DNA of 64,000 bases from Penicillus capitatus. Lineage: Eukaryota; Chlorophyta. Location of the stretch: contig OZ287697.1 in the NCBI GenBank assembly GCA_965649825.1, positions 806,001 through 870,000 on the forward strand, given 5' to 3'. Positions 30,261 through 42,844 of this stretch are shown here, one piece after another. Positions within the stretch are counted from its first letter, which is position 1. Each line of letters opens with the position of its first letter. The notes under the pieces were generated by a model. It saw only the letters and a list, made by a program, of their open reading frames with translations. It was not told the DNA's origin and made no database searches. The translations under genes and the position numbers were made by a program.

Positions 30261-33200
30261 ATGCTCAGTTTAAGGCAAGAGCGATATGCGAAAAGCACCT
30301 TCCTCCTGTGGTGCATTGTGTCGACGGTCGCTGGTCAGACTGCAAGTCATTGTAAGCCACTTACCCACTACACGGCGATTCTCGTCTCTCGGCACGACTG
30401 TCCGTTATTCAACAGACAATCCGTTTCTCAGCGCATGCTGCCATCGCCATTCTCAGTGCCATTCCTCGTCAAATGACTTGCATCGTTCAACATCAAGCTG
30501 CACCTGTGCTTTGTAGCGCCTGCGTGTGAGCTGACGACAGAGGAAAAAGAAAGAATCCGCCTTCAAGACAATGAGACGTGGCATATCACAGAGCGCGTTT
30601 TTGAAGACCACGGAGTTCAGAAGATTATTAACTGTGCCGAAGACGGAGACATTCTCCGGGTAGACGCATCACTGAGAATTCAACCCAACCATCAAATCGT
30701 CATCCACCGAGATCTGACAATCGACAGCGCTCCGGCATCCAACGATAGTATCGCAGTGGAAGGAGCTAAATTCAACTGTCCTTCGCAAGAAGGCCTGTTC
30801 CTTGTGATGTGAGTCATTGCCTCTTGATCGTTTGACTCAGGACATCTGCATTTGCAGGGAATGCAGCTTCACTCTGAAGAATGTTGTCATCGAAGACTGC
30901 ATTTTGTCGCAGGAGCATGCAGTGGCAGGAATCATCGAAACGGATCAATGTCGGCGAAGGAGTCAATCGCGAGAGCCGATTGGACAACGCATTCGACTGT
31001 CCAATGTCATATTCCGGCGGAACAGAAATGAAGGAGGAGCCGTCGGCATCTTTGTGCAGAACCCACGGTGTCACACGGACGTTCGGCTGAAGGCTGTCAC
31101 GTTCGAGCAAAACAGGTATGCAAATGCATCCATTCTGGCCAGAGAAAACTCTCTGCGGAACGTTCGAGTCGTCGAAAACGAATCTGTTCGAGCTACTGCA
31201 CCAGAAACGTTTTTCTTCTCTTTTCCAGAAAGCTCCTCTTCTCTTATCGTAAATCTAACCGCTGTGGATAATCGGAATGCGAGCGTCGTGTATGTCGAAC
31301 ATGGAAACGTGGACATCCGTGGGTCTCGTTTCGTGGGCAACGTGGGAAATGGGCAGGGCGTTATCGGTGTGAAGTCATCTTCGTTAATTGCCACCAATTC
31401 CAGTTTTCAACGAAATTTTTGCCGGTGCAATGGTTCGGCCGTTTCTTTGCTGCGTCCGTCTTCTGCTGACTTTTCTTTCTGTGAATTCTCCCACAATCGA
31501 GCGATAGGTTTGGGAGGGAGCGTCCACAGTCGTAACGCGCACGACATCAATTTCACGTCTTGTCTTTTCGAGCATAACGCTGCCGTTGACAGTGGCAAAG
31601 GTGGAGCCGTCTATCTTGAAGGAGATACCGTTCATGCAAGGCCACATGAAAATGACGCCCGAAGAATCGTTTTCGCCAACAGCACCTTCGTTGAGAATGC
31701 GGCTGACGAGGGTGGGGCAATTGCCCTATGGGGTGGCGAAGGCGAGATCCTGTTTGAGTCGTGTAACATGTCGAAGAACGGTGGACCGTGGCGTGGCTAC
31801 GCCGATCCAAGTGACAAGGGTGGCGGCGCCGTACTTATCTATCGAAGTCACATTCGGAGATTCCTTGCAGCGGCATGCAGATTTGATTCGAACACTGGCA
31901 AACGAGGAGGCGGCATCTCATTTGTCGAGACTGAAGGAGATTTCGTGATACTGGATTCTCACTTTGTCGAAAACCGTGTATCGTCAGAGGGAGCGGCCGT
32001 GTCATTAAACACGCCACGTCAGTTCGTAGATGCATATAGCGAGACAGCAAAGGCCATTCTCTCTACAAGACGATGTGTGTTCGTCAGAAACCAGGGCATC
32101 ACTCTTGGCGGGGCTGTGTATGTGTCTGGAGCAGAATCTGTAGCCGAGCTGAACAACAGTCGTTTTCTAAAGAACAACGGGAACAAAGGAGGAGCGGTCG
32201 TCGCAGAGATTGCTCGTCAGTTAATCATTGAGAACAGTGAATTCGAAAGCAATACTGCTAGACATGAGGGTGGTGCTATCTTCATCGAGACCACAGATGC
32301 TGTGATCGGAGGAAGCATCTTTATCGAAAATAAAGGCCAGTTCGGAGGCGCTGTGGCTGCAGGGGCAGTTGCTCCTGCCGAAGCCGCAAATCTGACGATA
32401 CGCACGGATCTTTTTATGAGTGACAATCAGTTTTCTGGAAACGAGGCGGAAGGCAGAGGCGGTGCGTTGAACATTGACTATGAGTCATCTTCGACGGCAC
32501 ATGCGATGCATGAGGTTAACCTTCACAGATCCTCTCTTGTTGGAAACCGAGCGGGAAGCGCTGGCGGAGCTGTTCATGCCCACATGGATGGGCTCTTTTC
32601 AATGAGCGAGTCTACATTCGAAAAGAATCGTGCGAGATTCGGCGGTGGTCTTTCGTTGTTCTGTGGCGCAAAAGATGTGCCGTGGCGTCGACGAAATGAA
32701 GGACAGTGGCTCATTAATCGATCGTCCTTCCGTGAGAACAGTGCATCCATAGGAGGTAACATCTGACGTCGCAATGAATCCGAGGACGATCTCTGCCTGC
32801 AGGGGCCGTATCCTTGTTGAACGCGTACGTTTCCGATGATGACCGCCAAGATGATGGCGACACATCCGATGCAGAAGACAGCATCTTTGAAGATACGCGC
32901 CCCCCGGATTCTGTGATTTCGTTCGATGACACTGTCATCTTCGAGAACAAAGCTGAATTGGCCGCTGGCGGTGTGTTTGTCGAGGATGCTTCGTTACTGA
33001 AGATCGATGACCGAGACGTGGCAGATTTGCAGCGAGAGCTCGATTGCCGTGTACCGGGTCAATCTCGCAGCACCCAAATGAAGAACGTATGGAACAACAC
33101 CATTGCTCGTGGCGGCCAAGAGAATCTGGCTGGTCCATCGAAGGGCTTCTGTGTCACCGTTCTTGAAAACGCCATGTCGGTTGAAACGATATCGAACGGT

Positions 33201-35543
33201 GGACATTACGAGATGAGCGCGTGGAAGAGTGGAGATGCGTTCCCGGCCTTTCGCATCGTGATGCAAGACGGATTCGGCAACAAGTTTTCCCCGACAAATT
33301 CATCGCAGATATCTGTGGTCAGATCGACTGCCCGACCGGATGAAGCATACAACACCTCAGTGCCAGCCACGTTGATGTCCAAGGTCGACAAAGATTTCCC
33401 CGATGCGTTCATTCAGGAGACGGCGCAAGAGGATGTGTCCTCTGGAAGTGCCGTTATCGCACTTGGCAATCGGTATGCAAAACCCGGAGACTATCAGCTG
33501 TCGATCGAGGTCAAGGGATTCGAGTTGTCTGCGGTCACCATTCTCGTCGAAGTCCGCGGTTGCAGGATCAATGAGAAGTCGGATCCCGATGAAATGGTTT
33601 GCAGATCCTGCGGTCGGAAGGAGTACAATTTTCATCCGGAAGATCTGAACAGCATCTGCGCTGACTGTCCAGAAAACGCTGACTGCAGTACACGCTTCAT
33701 CCTCCCACAGGCTGATCACTGGAATCCGTTTCCCTGCTCAGATCACGTCAAACGCTGCATCCAACGCAAGGCATGCAACCAGGGAGATACCTCGGCTCTG
33801 GGCGACCTGACGAGAAAGCAGATGTCGTGTGAATTTGATGAAGATTATCTGTTGGAGTATCAATCCAGTCAGTGCGCTGATGGACATCAAGGGGTGCTCT
33901 GTGGAGCATGCGAGAATTCCACTGTCAGAGGGACCCAATCTGAATGCGTTGAATGCATTCCGACACCAGCGGCCGCCGTCGCTCTTGCCGGTATACTGAC
34001 TATGCAGGTGATCTTGGCTCTCTTGCAAATCAACGAGACGCTTAGCTCTGACAACCGAAATGAACATGTCGGAGGCCGTTCTCCAAAGCAAGGACGCAGA
34101 ACCAGGAGAACACTACATCCCCTTGGAAGATACGAATCTGTCCACGGCGAACAGGAGACGGAAGAAACGCCGACAAGTGTTGCCACAAACCTCGAGGAGA
34201 CACATCGGTCTATGGCCGACGAGATCACGAAAGCCAAATGGAGTTTTCTGGCCACCCTGAAAGTGCGTTTTCCAACATCCGACAGAGCTCTCCGTACGAG
34301 AATGCTGTATAGATCACGATTAATTTTGTACAAACTTTGGCTGTCGCTTCTCTGTTGGACGTGGATTGGGACATACCCGCTCTGTCATTAATTTGGATGT
34401 GGGGTAAGTCCTCTGCAGCTCATGTACTTTTCGAACGAGCTCTGGCTTCCAGATTCCGTCGGCAGCGCTGCCGCTTTCACATCTTCTCCGCTGATCGACT
34501 GTCTATTGTCAACGGAGACGAGAATGCCACGGACAATCAGGCGACAGATCATCCTGACTTTGATACCTTTATGCATCGCGCTGCTCATTTCTCTGTTTGC
34601 CCTCTTGCGCATGCTGAAGAAGAAACAGCAATGGAATCTGCTTGCGCGAAGAGTTGTTCTCATCTTCATCGTTGTCTCCTACAACTCTTATCTCGCGTTA
34701 GTGAAGTTGGCGGTCGATATTCTCAACTGTGTATCTGTTCACGACGGCACCAGTCTCGGAGAAGCAGACATCACGCACCGTTACTTGGTGCTTGACACAT
34801 CCATCGAGTGCTACAGAGGCAGTCACCTCCTCTTGGCCATAATTGTCTCTGTCCCTCTGTTGTTGTTTGTGTTCGGATTTCCAGTCGCCCTTGCTGTGGC
34901 TTTGCTGGGCAGCAGCAAGAAAGGCAATTTGGCGACAACATGGACTCGTGAGACGATGGGATTTCTGTTCTTTGTATTTGAAGACAAGGTTGTTTATTGG
35001 GACTGTCTGATTCTCCTCAGAAAGGCTTTGCTTTCCATCATTGCCGTTTTCGCATACAGACTTGGAGGCAATCTCCAAGGTCTCCTTGCTCTCACAGTCC
35101 TCGTATCATCGCTTTTTCTGCAGATGCAGACAAATCCTTTCAAAGCGGAGTTGAGGAATCTAAACGCCTATGAGAACGTGGCGCTTTTGGCTAGTTCATT
35201 TACCTTTCTGTGTGGACTCGTGCTTAACGACTCGAGGTTTTCCAATCCAATCTTCAGGGGAAGTTTGCTTGTGCTATTGTTCCTTTGCAACACTCTTCTA
35301 CTTGCCTTCTTTGTCTATGCTCTGCTGAGACAAAAACTGCAGCAAATCAGAATGGAGCTGAATGCTGCAGGGGTGCATTGTGACGGCGAAAAACTCCACC
35401 AGATAACCTTAGCCTACGTGAGATACCAGTTGGAGCGACTCCGGCAAATAATCAAACCAGTCTTTTCACCTCAAGATGTTGAATCTTCCATCGGAACAGG
35501 AAACGTTGACTCTCAAAGAACCGTTGAACTCGGCAATGTTTGA
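30261..35543 (+). CDS. giant secreted/membrane right-handed beta-helix protein (Pmp-like)
   Basis: Exons 30261-30351, 30517-30808, 30858-32755, 32803 to about 34350 and about 34420-35543 give some 1,650 residues. A signal peptide (STFLLWCIVSTVAGQTA) starts it. A long right-handed beta-helix follows with repeated GGA(I/V) and FxxN motifs (GGAVYLEG, EGGAIALWGG, KGGAVVAEI, FGGAVAAGA, SAGGAVHAH, FGGGLSLF), as in chlamydial Pmp and large protist surface proteins. A cysteine-rich cluster (CRSCGRKEYNF, CADCPENADC, CEFDEDYL, HQGVLCGACE) precedes several membrane helices in the last 550 residues. Introns 2 and 3 are 49 and 47 nt. An in-frame TAA at about 34388 must be removed by a fourth intron whose ends I could not fix; otherwise the gene is split. 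Likely an adhesin, receptor or surface structural protein. Confidence 0.8.
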
Positions 35544-36084
35544 GCTTTTATGTCCGTCTCCTGTCAGGGTTTCATTGGTTGCATCTGAACGCTGGCTTGC
35601 ACATTTAGCGGGTATGGGATAAGGGGATAGATGCGTTCCTTGGCAAACAGGCATCTATGCAAGAATTGTTCGTTCTGCATTTGCTTGTATCCCTTTCAAA
35701 CGATACTTCTCAAATGACACGGCTTTTGGTTTTATCTGGAGATCAGATAACAATGCATCTTCTTTAGATGCCGTACCTTCGCAAAAGAAATCCACTATTA
35801 TTGCGCCCAGAATCTGGAATGTATGGTCAAGCACAGCGCGACGCAATGACGTCGTGCGCATCGTTGTGTTCTGTTTGTTCATTCGCTTCACCACGTTGCG
35901 GTTGTTTCATTTTACAACGACGGATAATAATCTCCAATAACGTGGCTCTGAACTCTCCGACGGTTTCTGCATTATTAATCCATAAGAGCCAACCATTCCC
36001 TGTCTTAAATCGTTTCCTACCTTTCGCTTTAAAAGCAACAGCTGTGACGGTGCCGTTCCTGCAGTACGTTCAAACTCCACGCCA
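35544..36084. other. intergenic, 5' flank of patatin gene
   Basis: No gene supported. Several T-rich and ATTAAT-type stretches lie between 35900 and 36060. Confidence 0.3.
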
Positions 36085-37521
36085 ATGAAGCACGTGTTCG
36101 TTATCTTCTTGAATCTACTACTTGTGCTCGTACCTTCAACTTTCGGACACAACCCTAATGATGAACCGCTTTTATCAGCATCGTTCCCTAGACACTCGCA
36201 CAAGTGACAGCAGCGTCGTCTGACGAACACATACGTAGCGGGTTTGCTGTGCAGGCCTCTGTTGAGACGACCAGACGGCACCCGTTTCAAAACCGTCCTT
36301 TCCATAGATGCAGGTGGCATTCGCGGAATCTTTGCTGCCGTCGTCCTCGCCGAGGTCGAGCAATCCATTAAGAGATACCTCCTACGCAACCCGCACTTAT
36401 TCCCAGCAGACGCGAACATCACAGACGTCGACGACTTTGATATCGACCTGGTCGATTACTTCGACTGCATGACTGGGTCATCGACCGGCGCCTGGATCTC
36501 GTTTCTCTTGGGCTCTCGTGGCGGAAAAGGTGCTTTTCGCGCTTTTCTAGATAAACCCGAAATCGTGGAGAAGTACGGAGTCGTTCGAGCATCCAGTGCC
36601 GAAGCGCTTCGCGTGTTCTACAACGAACTCAGCTCTGTGATCTATCCTGCCGACGCCATCGACATTAACGCCGGAGTGCCGTTTGATCTATCGAATCCAG
36701 CAGCACCTGGAGTCTCGGCCCCGTTGTTTCCAGTAGAAGGACTACAGGCAGCGCTCGAAACGGCACTGGGCGATGCCACGTTGGACGACTTGGACACATC
36801 CGTGATCTGCCCGACTATCGATCTCGCCAGTGGACGCGTTGTCTTCTTCGTCCGCAACGCCTTTCGAGATCCGCCGGTCAGTTCTTCGGCTGTTCTCTTT
36901 TCCAGAGACGCTCCCCGTCCGCCGACAAACGGCGGCTCTATCCTGCCGGACTTAATCTTCAATGAAGGCGCCAACTATTTCCTCAAAGATGTTGGGACTG
37001 CCGCGGGCACTTTTCCGGTGTTCTCGCGGGCCGTGGAGGTTGGACGCGTCGACAGCAACAACACTGCCGAGTTCTTGTTGGCGGATGGAACTGGAGTGAT
37101 CGAGAGTCCAGTCGTCGCTGGGACGTTCTTCGTTGCAAGCGAGAGCGGGGTGTTCGACATCGAGAAGATCGCTGTCTTAACAATCGGTCATGGCTTGACG
37201 ACCCGAGATTTCACCGCTCTGGCCAATGCTGGAGCTTTGGGTTGGGTCCCAGACTTTTCGCTCGCTACTTTATATTTCGCAGGTGGCCAAGAAAGTAGCA
37301 ACTCGCTGTTAGACTATCTTTATTATTCCAACCCAAATGTCCGACCAAACCAATTTCTCAGAGTTCAGAGATCGGCTCCGATCACAACAGAAGAAGGAAT
37401 GGTCTACGCTCAGTTCACCGAGGCATCGCTGGTTGGATTCGTCGAGCAAATCGGGCTCCAAGTTGCACAAGAGTTTCGCACATCCATCGATACATTTGTG
37501 AATGATTTTATTTTTGGCTAA
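36085..37521 (+). CDS. secreted patatin-like phospholipase
   Basis: Two exons (36085-36203, 36255-37521) separated by a 51-nt intron give about 461 residues. The first exon encodes a signal peptide (MKHVFVIFLNLLLVLVPSTFG). The second begins with the patatin oxyanion loop DAGGIRGI, then the nucleophile elbow GSSTG (GxSxG). The DG(G/A) aspartate motif is best matched by DGTGVIESP near residue 340, an insertion variant of DGGxxxxxP. Patatins are Ser-Asp dyad acyl hydrolases acting on phospholipids or galactolipids; secretion suggests an extracellular or vacuolar lipid substrate. The intron phase (2) and the signal peptide fix the start. No neighbour gives an operon-like context. Confidence 0.85.
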
Positions 37522-40500
37522 CCGACTTTTTGGGGACCAACAAGACCTCAACTGGCAAGTACATCCATGTTGTTTCTGTTTCAACGTATAGTTCCTGTTG
37601 ACTGGACTTCTGATCTGAGCAAGCCAGCGAGCAGACGAATCAGCAAATCGTCTCTTGCGTATCCTGTACCTGTGCTTCGTTACGTGTCTGTCTTCTTATG
37701 ACGCGATCAAAAATCGTTGTCTCCTTTATTCCTGTGACTGTTGTCCTGGTGACCGTGACACACATGTAAGGTCCCTCCCTCGTTTGACATCTGTTTTCCG
37801 TGTTTATCGGTTTTTGGAGAGGAAAACGGACATCGCCAATGTCTTTTTAACGGCAGTAATGAACAATAGTATGTCATTACGTCAAAACGAACAGTAAGTT
37901 TACAACCAACTTACCTCACTGTTACTTCGCTATTCATCGCAAGTTCTAAATCCATCTCGGCTAACGTCATTCAGCCATTATGTATTTTTGAGTGAAACGC
38001 TAGAAATCGACCTTCGATGTGAACGAACGTAGAGATCAATCATGCTAGATGCATTTTTACTCTTCTCATATCACAAAAGCCCAGAGAGAAACAGACTTGT
38101 GCATGGTGCAGACATTCTAGGACAGGAATGAGAGATTTCTCCAAATTTCTCCGCACCGTTGCAATCTTGTTCGAAATGGAGCCATCTCCACCGCCCATAT
38201 GTCCCTGAAAGTGATGCAAGACATCAGACATGGCAGAAGACAGCCTGCAACCCTTATCTCTTCGCTATAGCACTCGTTATGCTCACCTCACTTGTCAGGT
38301 CTATTGGCAAAGAGCTCCGTAGTCAAGTGGAACGCATCTCGGGCATGCTCTAAGTTCTCATGCAGTTGAGATTGGATCGTAGAAAGCGATTCGTGCGTCG
38401 AATCATGGAATGCGCCCAGGAAGACATGAACATATGAGTTCCTGCTGTGCTCCAGAAATGGATCGACTGACCGATTCTAAGTTGGAGTGTGTCATGGAGA
38501 GAATGGACGTTATCACCGATGTGAACACCAAAGAACTGCGGCTTATCTTGTACAGAGCTCCAGAAACACTCCAACGACACCCTTGGTTGGACGAGTGATT
38601 CTAGAGGTCTCTCTCGTCCACACGTGGATCATCAGAACCACAAATATCATGAACTCTGACAACCACATCACGGTGATGTTTAGAGCAGAGTCGGGTCTAA
38701 GCATAAAGATATGTCCAGACATCCAGGGTTTCGTTATGGAGTTTAAGAGTGAGAGAAAGGCTTTCTGACGGGAATCGTCTGAGACTCTGCGCCGCGGTCT
38801 CGTTCACGCAGAGCGACAACGCGACGTACTTTGTGTAAGTAGAATTTTGCCTGCCATAACCACCCACCTTTTGACCTTTCTCGCCTGGCTTGTCGAGTAA
38901 CGAGAGCGAGAGACAACGGGAAGCTTACACGCGTTCGGAGTAGGTCATAAAAGCTTCAGAATCACCGCTTTATACCTACGCAGTGATGCGACTTCTTAAC
39001 CGGTCTCGTGATTGTCATTGCAGGACGATAGAAAACGTCCCTAGCATAGTCACCATGCAGTCATCCGGAGGCACGATTGACAACCGTCCAGAAAAGGTCG
39101 TCACCACGCTTCCCGGCTATCTCCGAAAGTAGGCGAAAAGCCCTTTAAAAATGAATGCCTAGACATTTAGTGGCCAAGGTTAATGTCCGACGAAAAAAGG
39201 TTGACAGAATGTCCAGTCCTGGACGCGCCGCTTCCGAAATCAGATCCTGTGGTGTTTCCGATCTTATAGGCGTATCTGGTGTCATCGGATCTCATATTTC
39301 TGCTAACAGATTTTTGCGCCTGCGGACAATCTTTCGCAACATGCCCCCTGCATCTGCAGGGTAGGACATCCGACCGCGCTTGATGGACCCAAGCCATCTT
39401 CCCCCGTCGCGCCGGTTTCCTTTGTTTGCTGTCCCCGCGGCTACCGTCGATTGTCGTGCACTAAGCGTTCCATCTGGTATGGCGCGTTGAGGCTTTAGTC
39501 GGTCGAGTTAGCGTGGAGCGCAAATTCCTCCGAACTCTTCCTCGCCACGCTCGATACCACTCGACCCGAGAGACTATGTTGGTAAACCCTTCTCACCGCT
39601 GGACTGATATTCTCTGGGAATTTTCTTCCACTCCCTCACTCTCGACGTTTTGCCACCGCCGTCTCAACGTTTTAATTTCACTTCTGTGTCTGATACACGA
39701 CTCCGAGCAAAAGACACAATTTCAATGCGTCCCTCGAAGTCTTTCATGGTTGGTCTTCCTGCAACTAAGCTGTTCCCACTTTTCTGCAAGATACTCTAAC
39801 AGCTATTGCGTCCCCTCCTTTAACTGGTATCTCACAAAGGGATCTCCTCCTTGAATGTTTTCATTTCGGTAAGGTTGGCTTTCAACCGATGATTCCGCAG
39901 GCGTTTGAACACATGCCTCGGACTTTTGCGAAGGTTTCAGGGCCAATAACAGACGAAGATCTAATTTGATTGGTGTCTTGGAACCGAAGACGAAAGAACG
40001 TGTAAAATGACCGTCCGTATACTACGAGTAGTCTGAATTCTTGTATCCGACGTTCTTCGAAAGCAACCCCGTTTTCTTCCTCGTCGACAGAGGATTCATC
40101 AAGCTATCGCAGTGGGATCACAGTGCTCTTCGGGATTCTATCCTCGCAAAATGAAGGCATCCGCAAACTCAAGGAAGGGCCCATGTGCTATCAATCATGG
40201 GAGTAACTCTCTCGGCAGACGACATCGGCGAGAATGAGAATCATTGCGGTAACCTCTTGTAGATCCATCCTTCTGCTTTTTTCGCATTAAAAACCCGAAC
40301 AAGTGTCTCAATGAAGGTCCGACGGGCACAGAAAAGGATCCATTCTGCAAACCCGCGATTAAAACCCCTTTAATTAACTGGTATGTGATCAATTACTCCC
40401 TTAACATTCAATTCGGGTCCGTCCCTCTGTTGAAAAGCACCCATTTATCTCTCTGAAGCCATGTACCACACGAACCTTATTCTCACCGGGTTTGAGAAAG

Positions 40501-41480
40501 GCATCAATAGATTAGAAAGGCCGGATTGTCGAGAGAGATTCTTTCGATGCACCCGAGGTCTTCATGCCGGCTTATCTGCCTCCTTGAGTACGCGATTCTC
40601 ACTACGTCGTCCGCCTTGTAGGCACACTGTCGACCACGAACAAACGGAAACAGTCCCTGCTAGCTGTCAGCTTTGACAGATGGAGCCTACCTTCATCGTA
40701 CGCAGAATGTGGTGCTGTGAGAGTTCGAAACCTTTGAAAAAGGATCCTTCGCCGACTTCTCGCTTCCTCTTCGTTGCTCCCGATCACTCCGTCGTTCCTC
40801 ATCACACACTGCTGAGCCTCCTCACGACGTTCGATTGTCCCATCATGACATTCTCTTGACCGCCACTCTCTTTGGCCCGAGGATTCCGACAGCTGTCACG
40901 TTTGTCGGCTAGTTGCAGACTCTCCCATTGATGCCGCAGACCTCGACGCATAACGACTCGCTCGTCTCGCCGAAAAACGTAATATATAAATGGGTGATTT
41001 TACCTGGGATCCGCACATGACATACCCCATGACAGCCGAAAAACGTAAGACATAATACAAAGGCAGAAACGTTCCAAAAAGTTGCTTAATCGGATAAAGC
41101 TGCTGGGGCAGCGAGCGATCAAAAGTTCAAGGAACGAGCGATGACAGTTTTCAAAGGAGCAAAATCTCTCGAGATGAAGAACAATTCTTGTTTCTCGATC
41201 GTGATGTGACAGCTGGCTGCCCATTCATTTTCTCGCCTATCGTTGTCTCCGCAGGTGTCACCTCGGTCTGTCCTGTCGAGAAGGGGGGTTCGTGGCTTCA
41301 AGAGACGCTGGTTGACTTTGAGGCAGTTAGTTCTCTCTGGTTCCGAACGCCCGTTGACTCACCTGCCTAGGAATTCCCATCATTCCGAATATATACGGAT
41401 GCGATGTCGAACCTGAAATTCTCTGCTCTGCGAGGCGCAAAAAGTTCTCGCTGTCAACAAACACTCTGCCTGACGCGCGG
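37522..41480. other. 4 kb without supported genes; scattered remnants
   Basis: Possible exons with good splice signals occur near 38780-39130 (donor gtaagtag, acceptor cattgcag) but do not assemble into a protein I recognise. On the minus strand at 39335-39370 a CRCRGHVAKDCP string resembles a zinc knuckle. The rest has only short frames. Confidence 0.4.
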
Positions 41481-41499
41481 AACGGCCGGTCGGCGACCA

Positions 41500-41512
41500 C
41501 ACCTATAAATAG
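41500..41512 (+). promoter_or_regulatory. TATA-box-like element
   Basis: ctataaatagc about 145 bases before the ATG of the repeat protein, in an otherwise GC-richer stretch. One of the few canonical TATA sequences in the window in front of a gene. Confidence 0.5.
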
Positions 41513-41650
41513 CGCATCTCCGTTTTCGCACGTACAAATACGAGGACGCGGTCAGTCAACTCTGTATTGCTCTTTTTCGTTCGTCGTTTAGGCTTTGTCG
41601 CAAGTCACGGTTTCGTTCTGTGTGACTTGGCGTTTGCAGATCTCTACGAG

Positions 41651-42844
41651 ATGAGCACAACTGGAGCTATTTTGTCGGTTTTGCACACTCTTAGGGTTCC
41701 GCGACTGGCGTACAAACGCTTCGTGCTAAGGGTAAGGAAAATTGTCGACGAAGCGTATCCATCATACATGGACGCGGAGACACTGCGGCTGCCCTTCGCA
41801 GACGAGAGTGGCTTCCTGGGCGTTATGGCAGTTTGTCGGCGACTCGTCAACTGGGAACACGTCGGATTCGACCCAGACTACATTGACGCAGAAACCGGGG
41901 TTCCCGGAGAGCGCGCTTATCTCACGTTTGGCGACTTCGCAAACGAGCTAACCCAGGCGATGATGACGAGCAACTTGGTTCCATACGGCAGCGAGGACAT
42001 CTATGGCACGATAGTCGAGTTTGTCCTCCACTTGGCTACGGTATATGCGAGGGTAAACCTGACGTACCAAGCAGAGAGGGAAATGGCATTGCAGCTGGTC
42101 GAATGCTTACTGAGTCGCAATGCCGCGATGCCACAGCGGTTGGTCGTGCCGGTGCCTTCTATTCCGGGACCAGGGGAACAAGGTCATTCGGAAGGAGTTC
42201 CCCTTCGATGGCCAGTGAGAGAAGGGCGCCCAGTGGCCATAGTGGAAGGAAACCCTGCAGAAGCGCAAGGATACCCTTTTGGTGTACCAATTGGGCACAC
42301 GGAAGCCGAAGGAAGTGGCGAGCCGCAGCCAGAGGAAGTCGAGGAAGTCGACGAGGAACCCGCGGAGGAGGAAGTCGAGCAAGTCGACGAGGAACCCGCG
42401 GAGGAGGAAGTCGAGCAAGTCGACGAGGAACCCGCGGAGGAGGAAGTCGAGCAAGTCGACGAGGAACCCGCGGAGGAGGAAGTCGAGCAAGTCGACGAGG
42501 AACCCGCGGAGGAGGAAGTCGAGCAAGTCGACGAGGAACCCGCGGAGGAGGAAGTCGAGCAAGTCGACGAGGAACCCGCGGAGGAGGAAGTCGAGGAAGA
42601 GACGGTCAGCGGTGAACCCATGGATGCAGATACCATCCGTGGGCTTAAACGCAACCGCAGGGACTTCTCATACGAGGATGAAGCCTCAAGGGCGAAAAAA
42701 GCAAGTGACCGGTATGGTCTCCGTGATACGCCGGCTCGGGTAGAGCGACTGTCGAGGCTAAAGGAGGAAAGCAAATCAAAACGCAAGGGCGATAATGAGC
42801 CGGGGACTTCCGCCACTCGCCCTCGAAAGAGGTTTAGAGAATAG
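41651..42844 (+). CDS. repeat-containing acidic nuclear-type protein, unknown family
   Basis: 397 residues from the ATG at 41651 (MSTTGAILSVLHTLRV). An ordered N-terminal domain of about 170 residues is alpha-helical in appearance (RVRKIVDEAYPSYMDAETL, DFANELTQAMM, YGTIVEFVLHLATVYARV). A proline/glycine linker follows, then seven tandem 12-residue repeats of the form VEQVDEEPAEEE, then a basic tail (SRLKEESKSKRKGD, ATRPRKRFRE) like a nuclear localisation signal. No introns are needed. An upstream frame extends from 41567 without an ATG. No homologue comes to mind; the base composition is more GC-rich than its neighbours and the region is isolated, so recent acquisition is possible but unproven. 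Confidence 0.6.
   Translation: MSTTGAILSVLHTLRVPRLAYKRFVLRVRKIVDEAYPSYMDAETLRLPFADESGFLGVMAVCRRLVNWEHVGFDPDYIDAETGVPGERAYLTFGDFANELTQAMMTSNLVPYGSEDIYGTIVEFVLHLATVYARVNLTYQAEREMALQLVECLLSRNAAMPQRLVVPVPSIPGPGEQGHSEGVPLRWPVREGRPVAIVEGNPAEAQGYPFGVPIGHTEAEGSGEPQPEEVEEVDEEPAEEEVEQVDEEPAEEEVEQVDEEPAEEEVEQVDEEPAEEEVEQVDEEPAEEEVEQVDEEPAEEEVEQVDEEPAEEEVEEETVSGEPMDADTIRGLKRNRRDFSYEDEASRAKKASDRYGLRDTPARVERLSRLKEESKSKRKGDNEPGTSATRPRKRFRE
42339..42592. repeat. 36-bp tandem repeat inside the repeat protein
   Basis: About seven copies of gtcgagcaagtcgacgagga-type units with very little divergence. The period keeps frame, and all six frames stay open across it, which creates misleading long frames on both strands. 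Confidence 0.9.
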
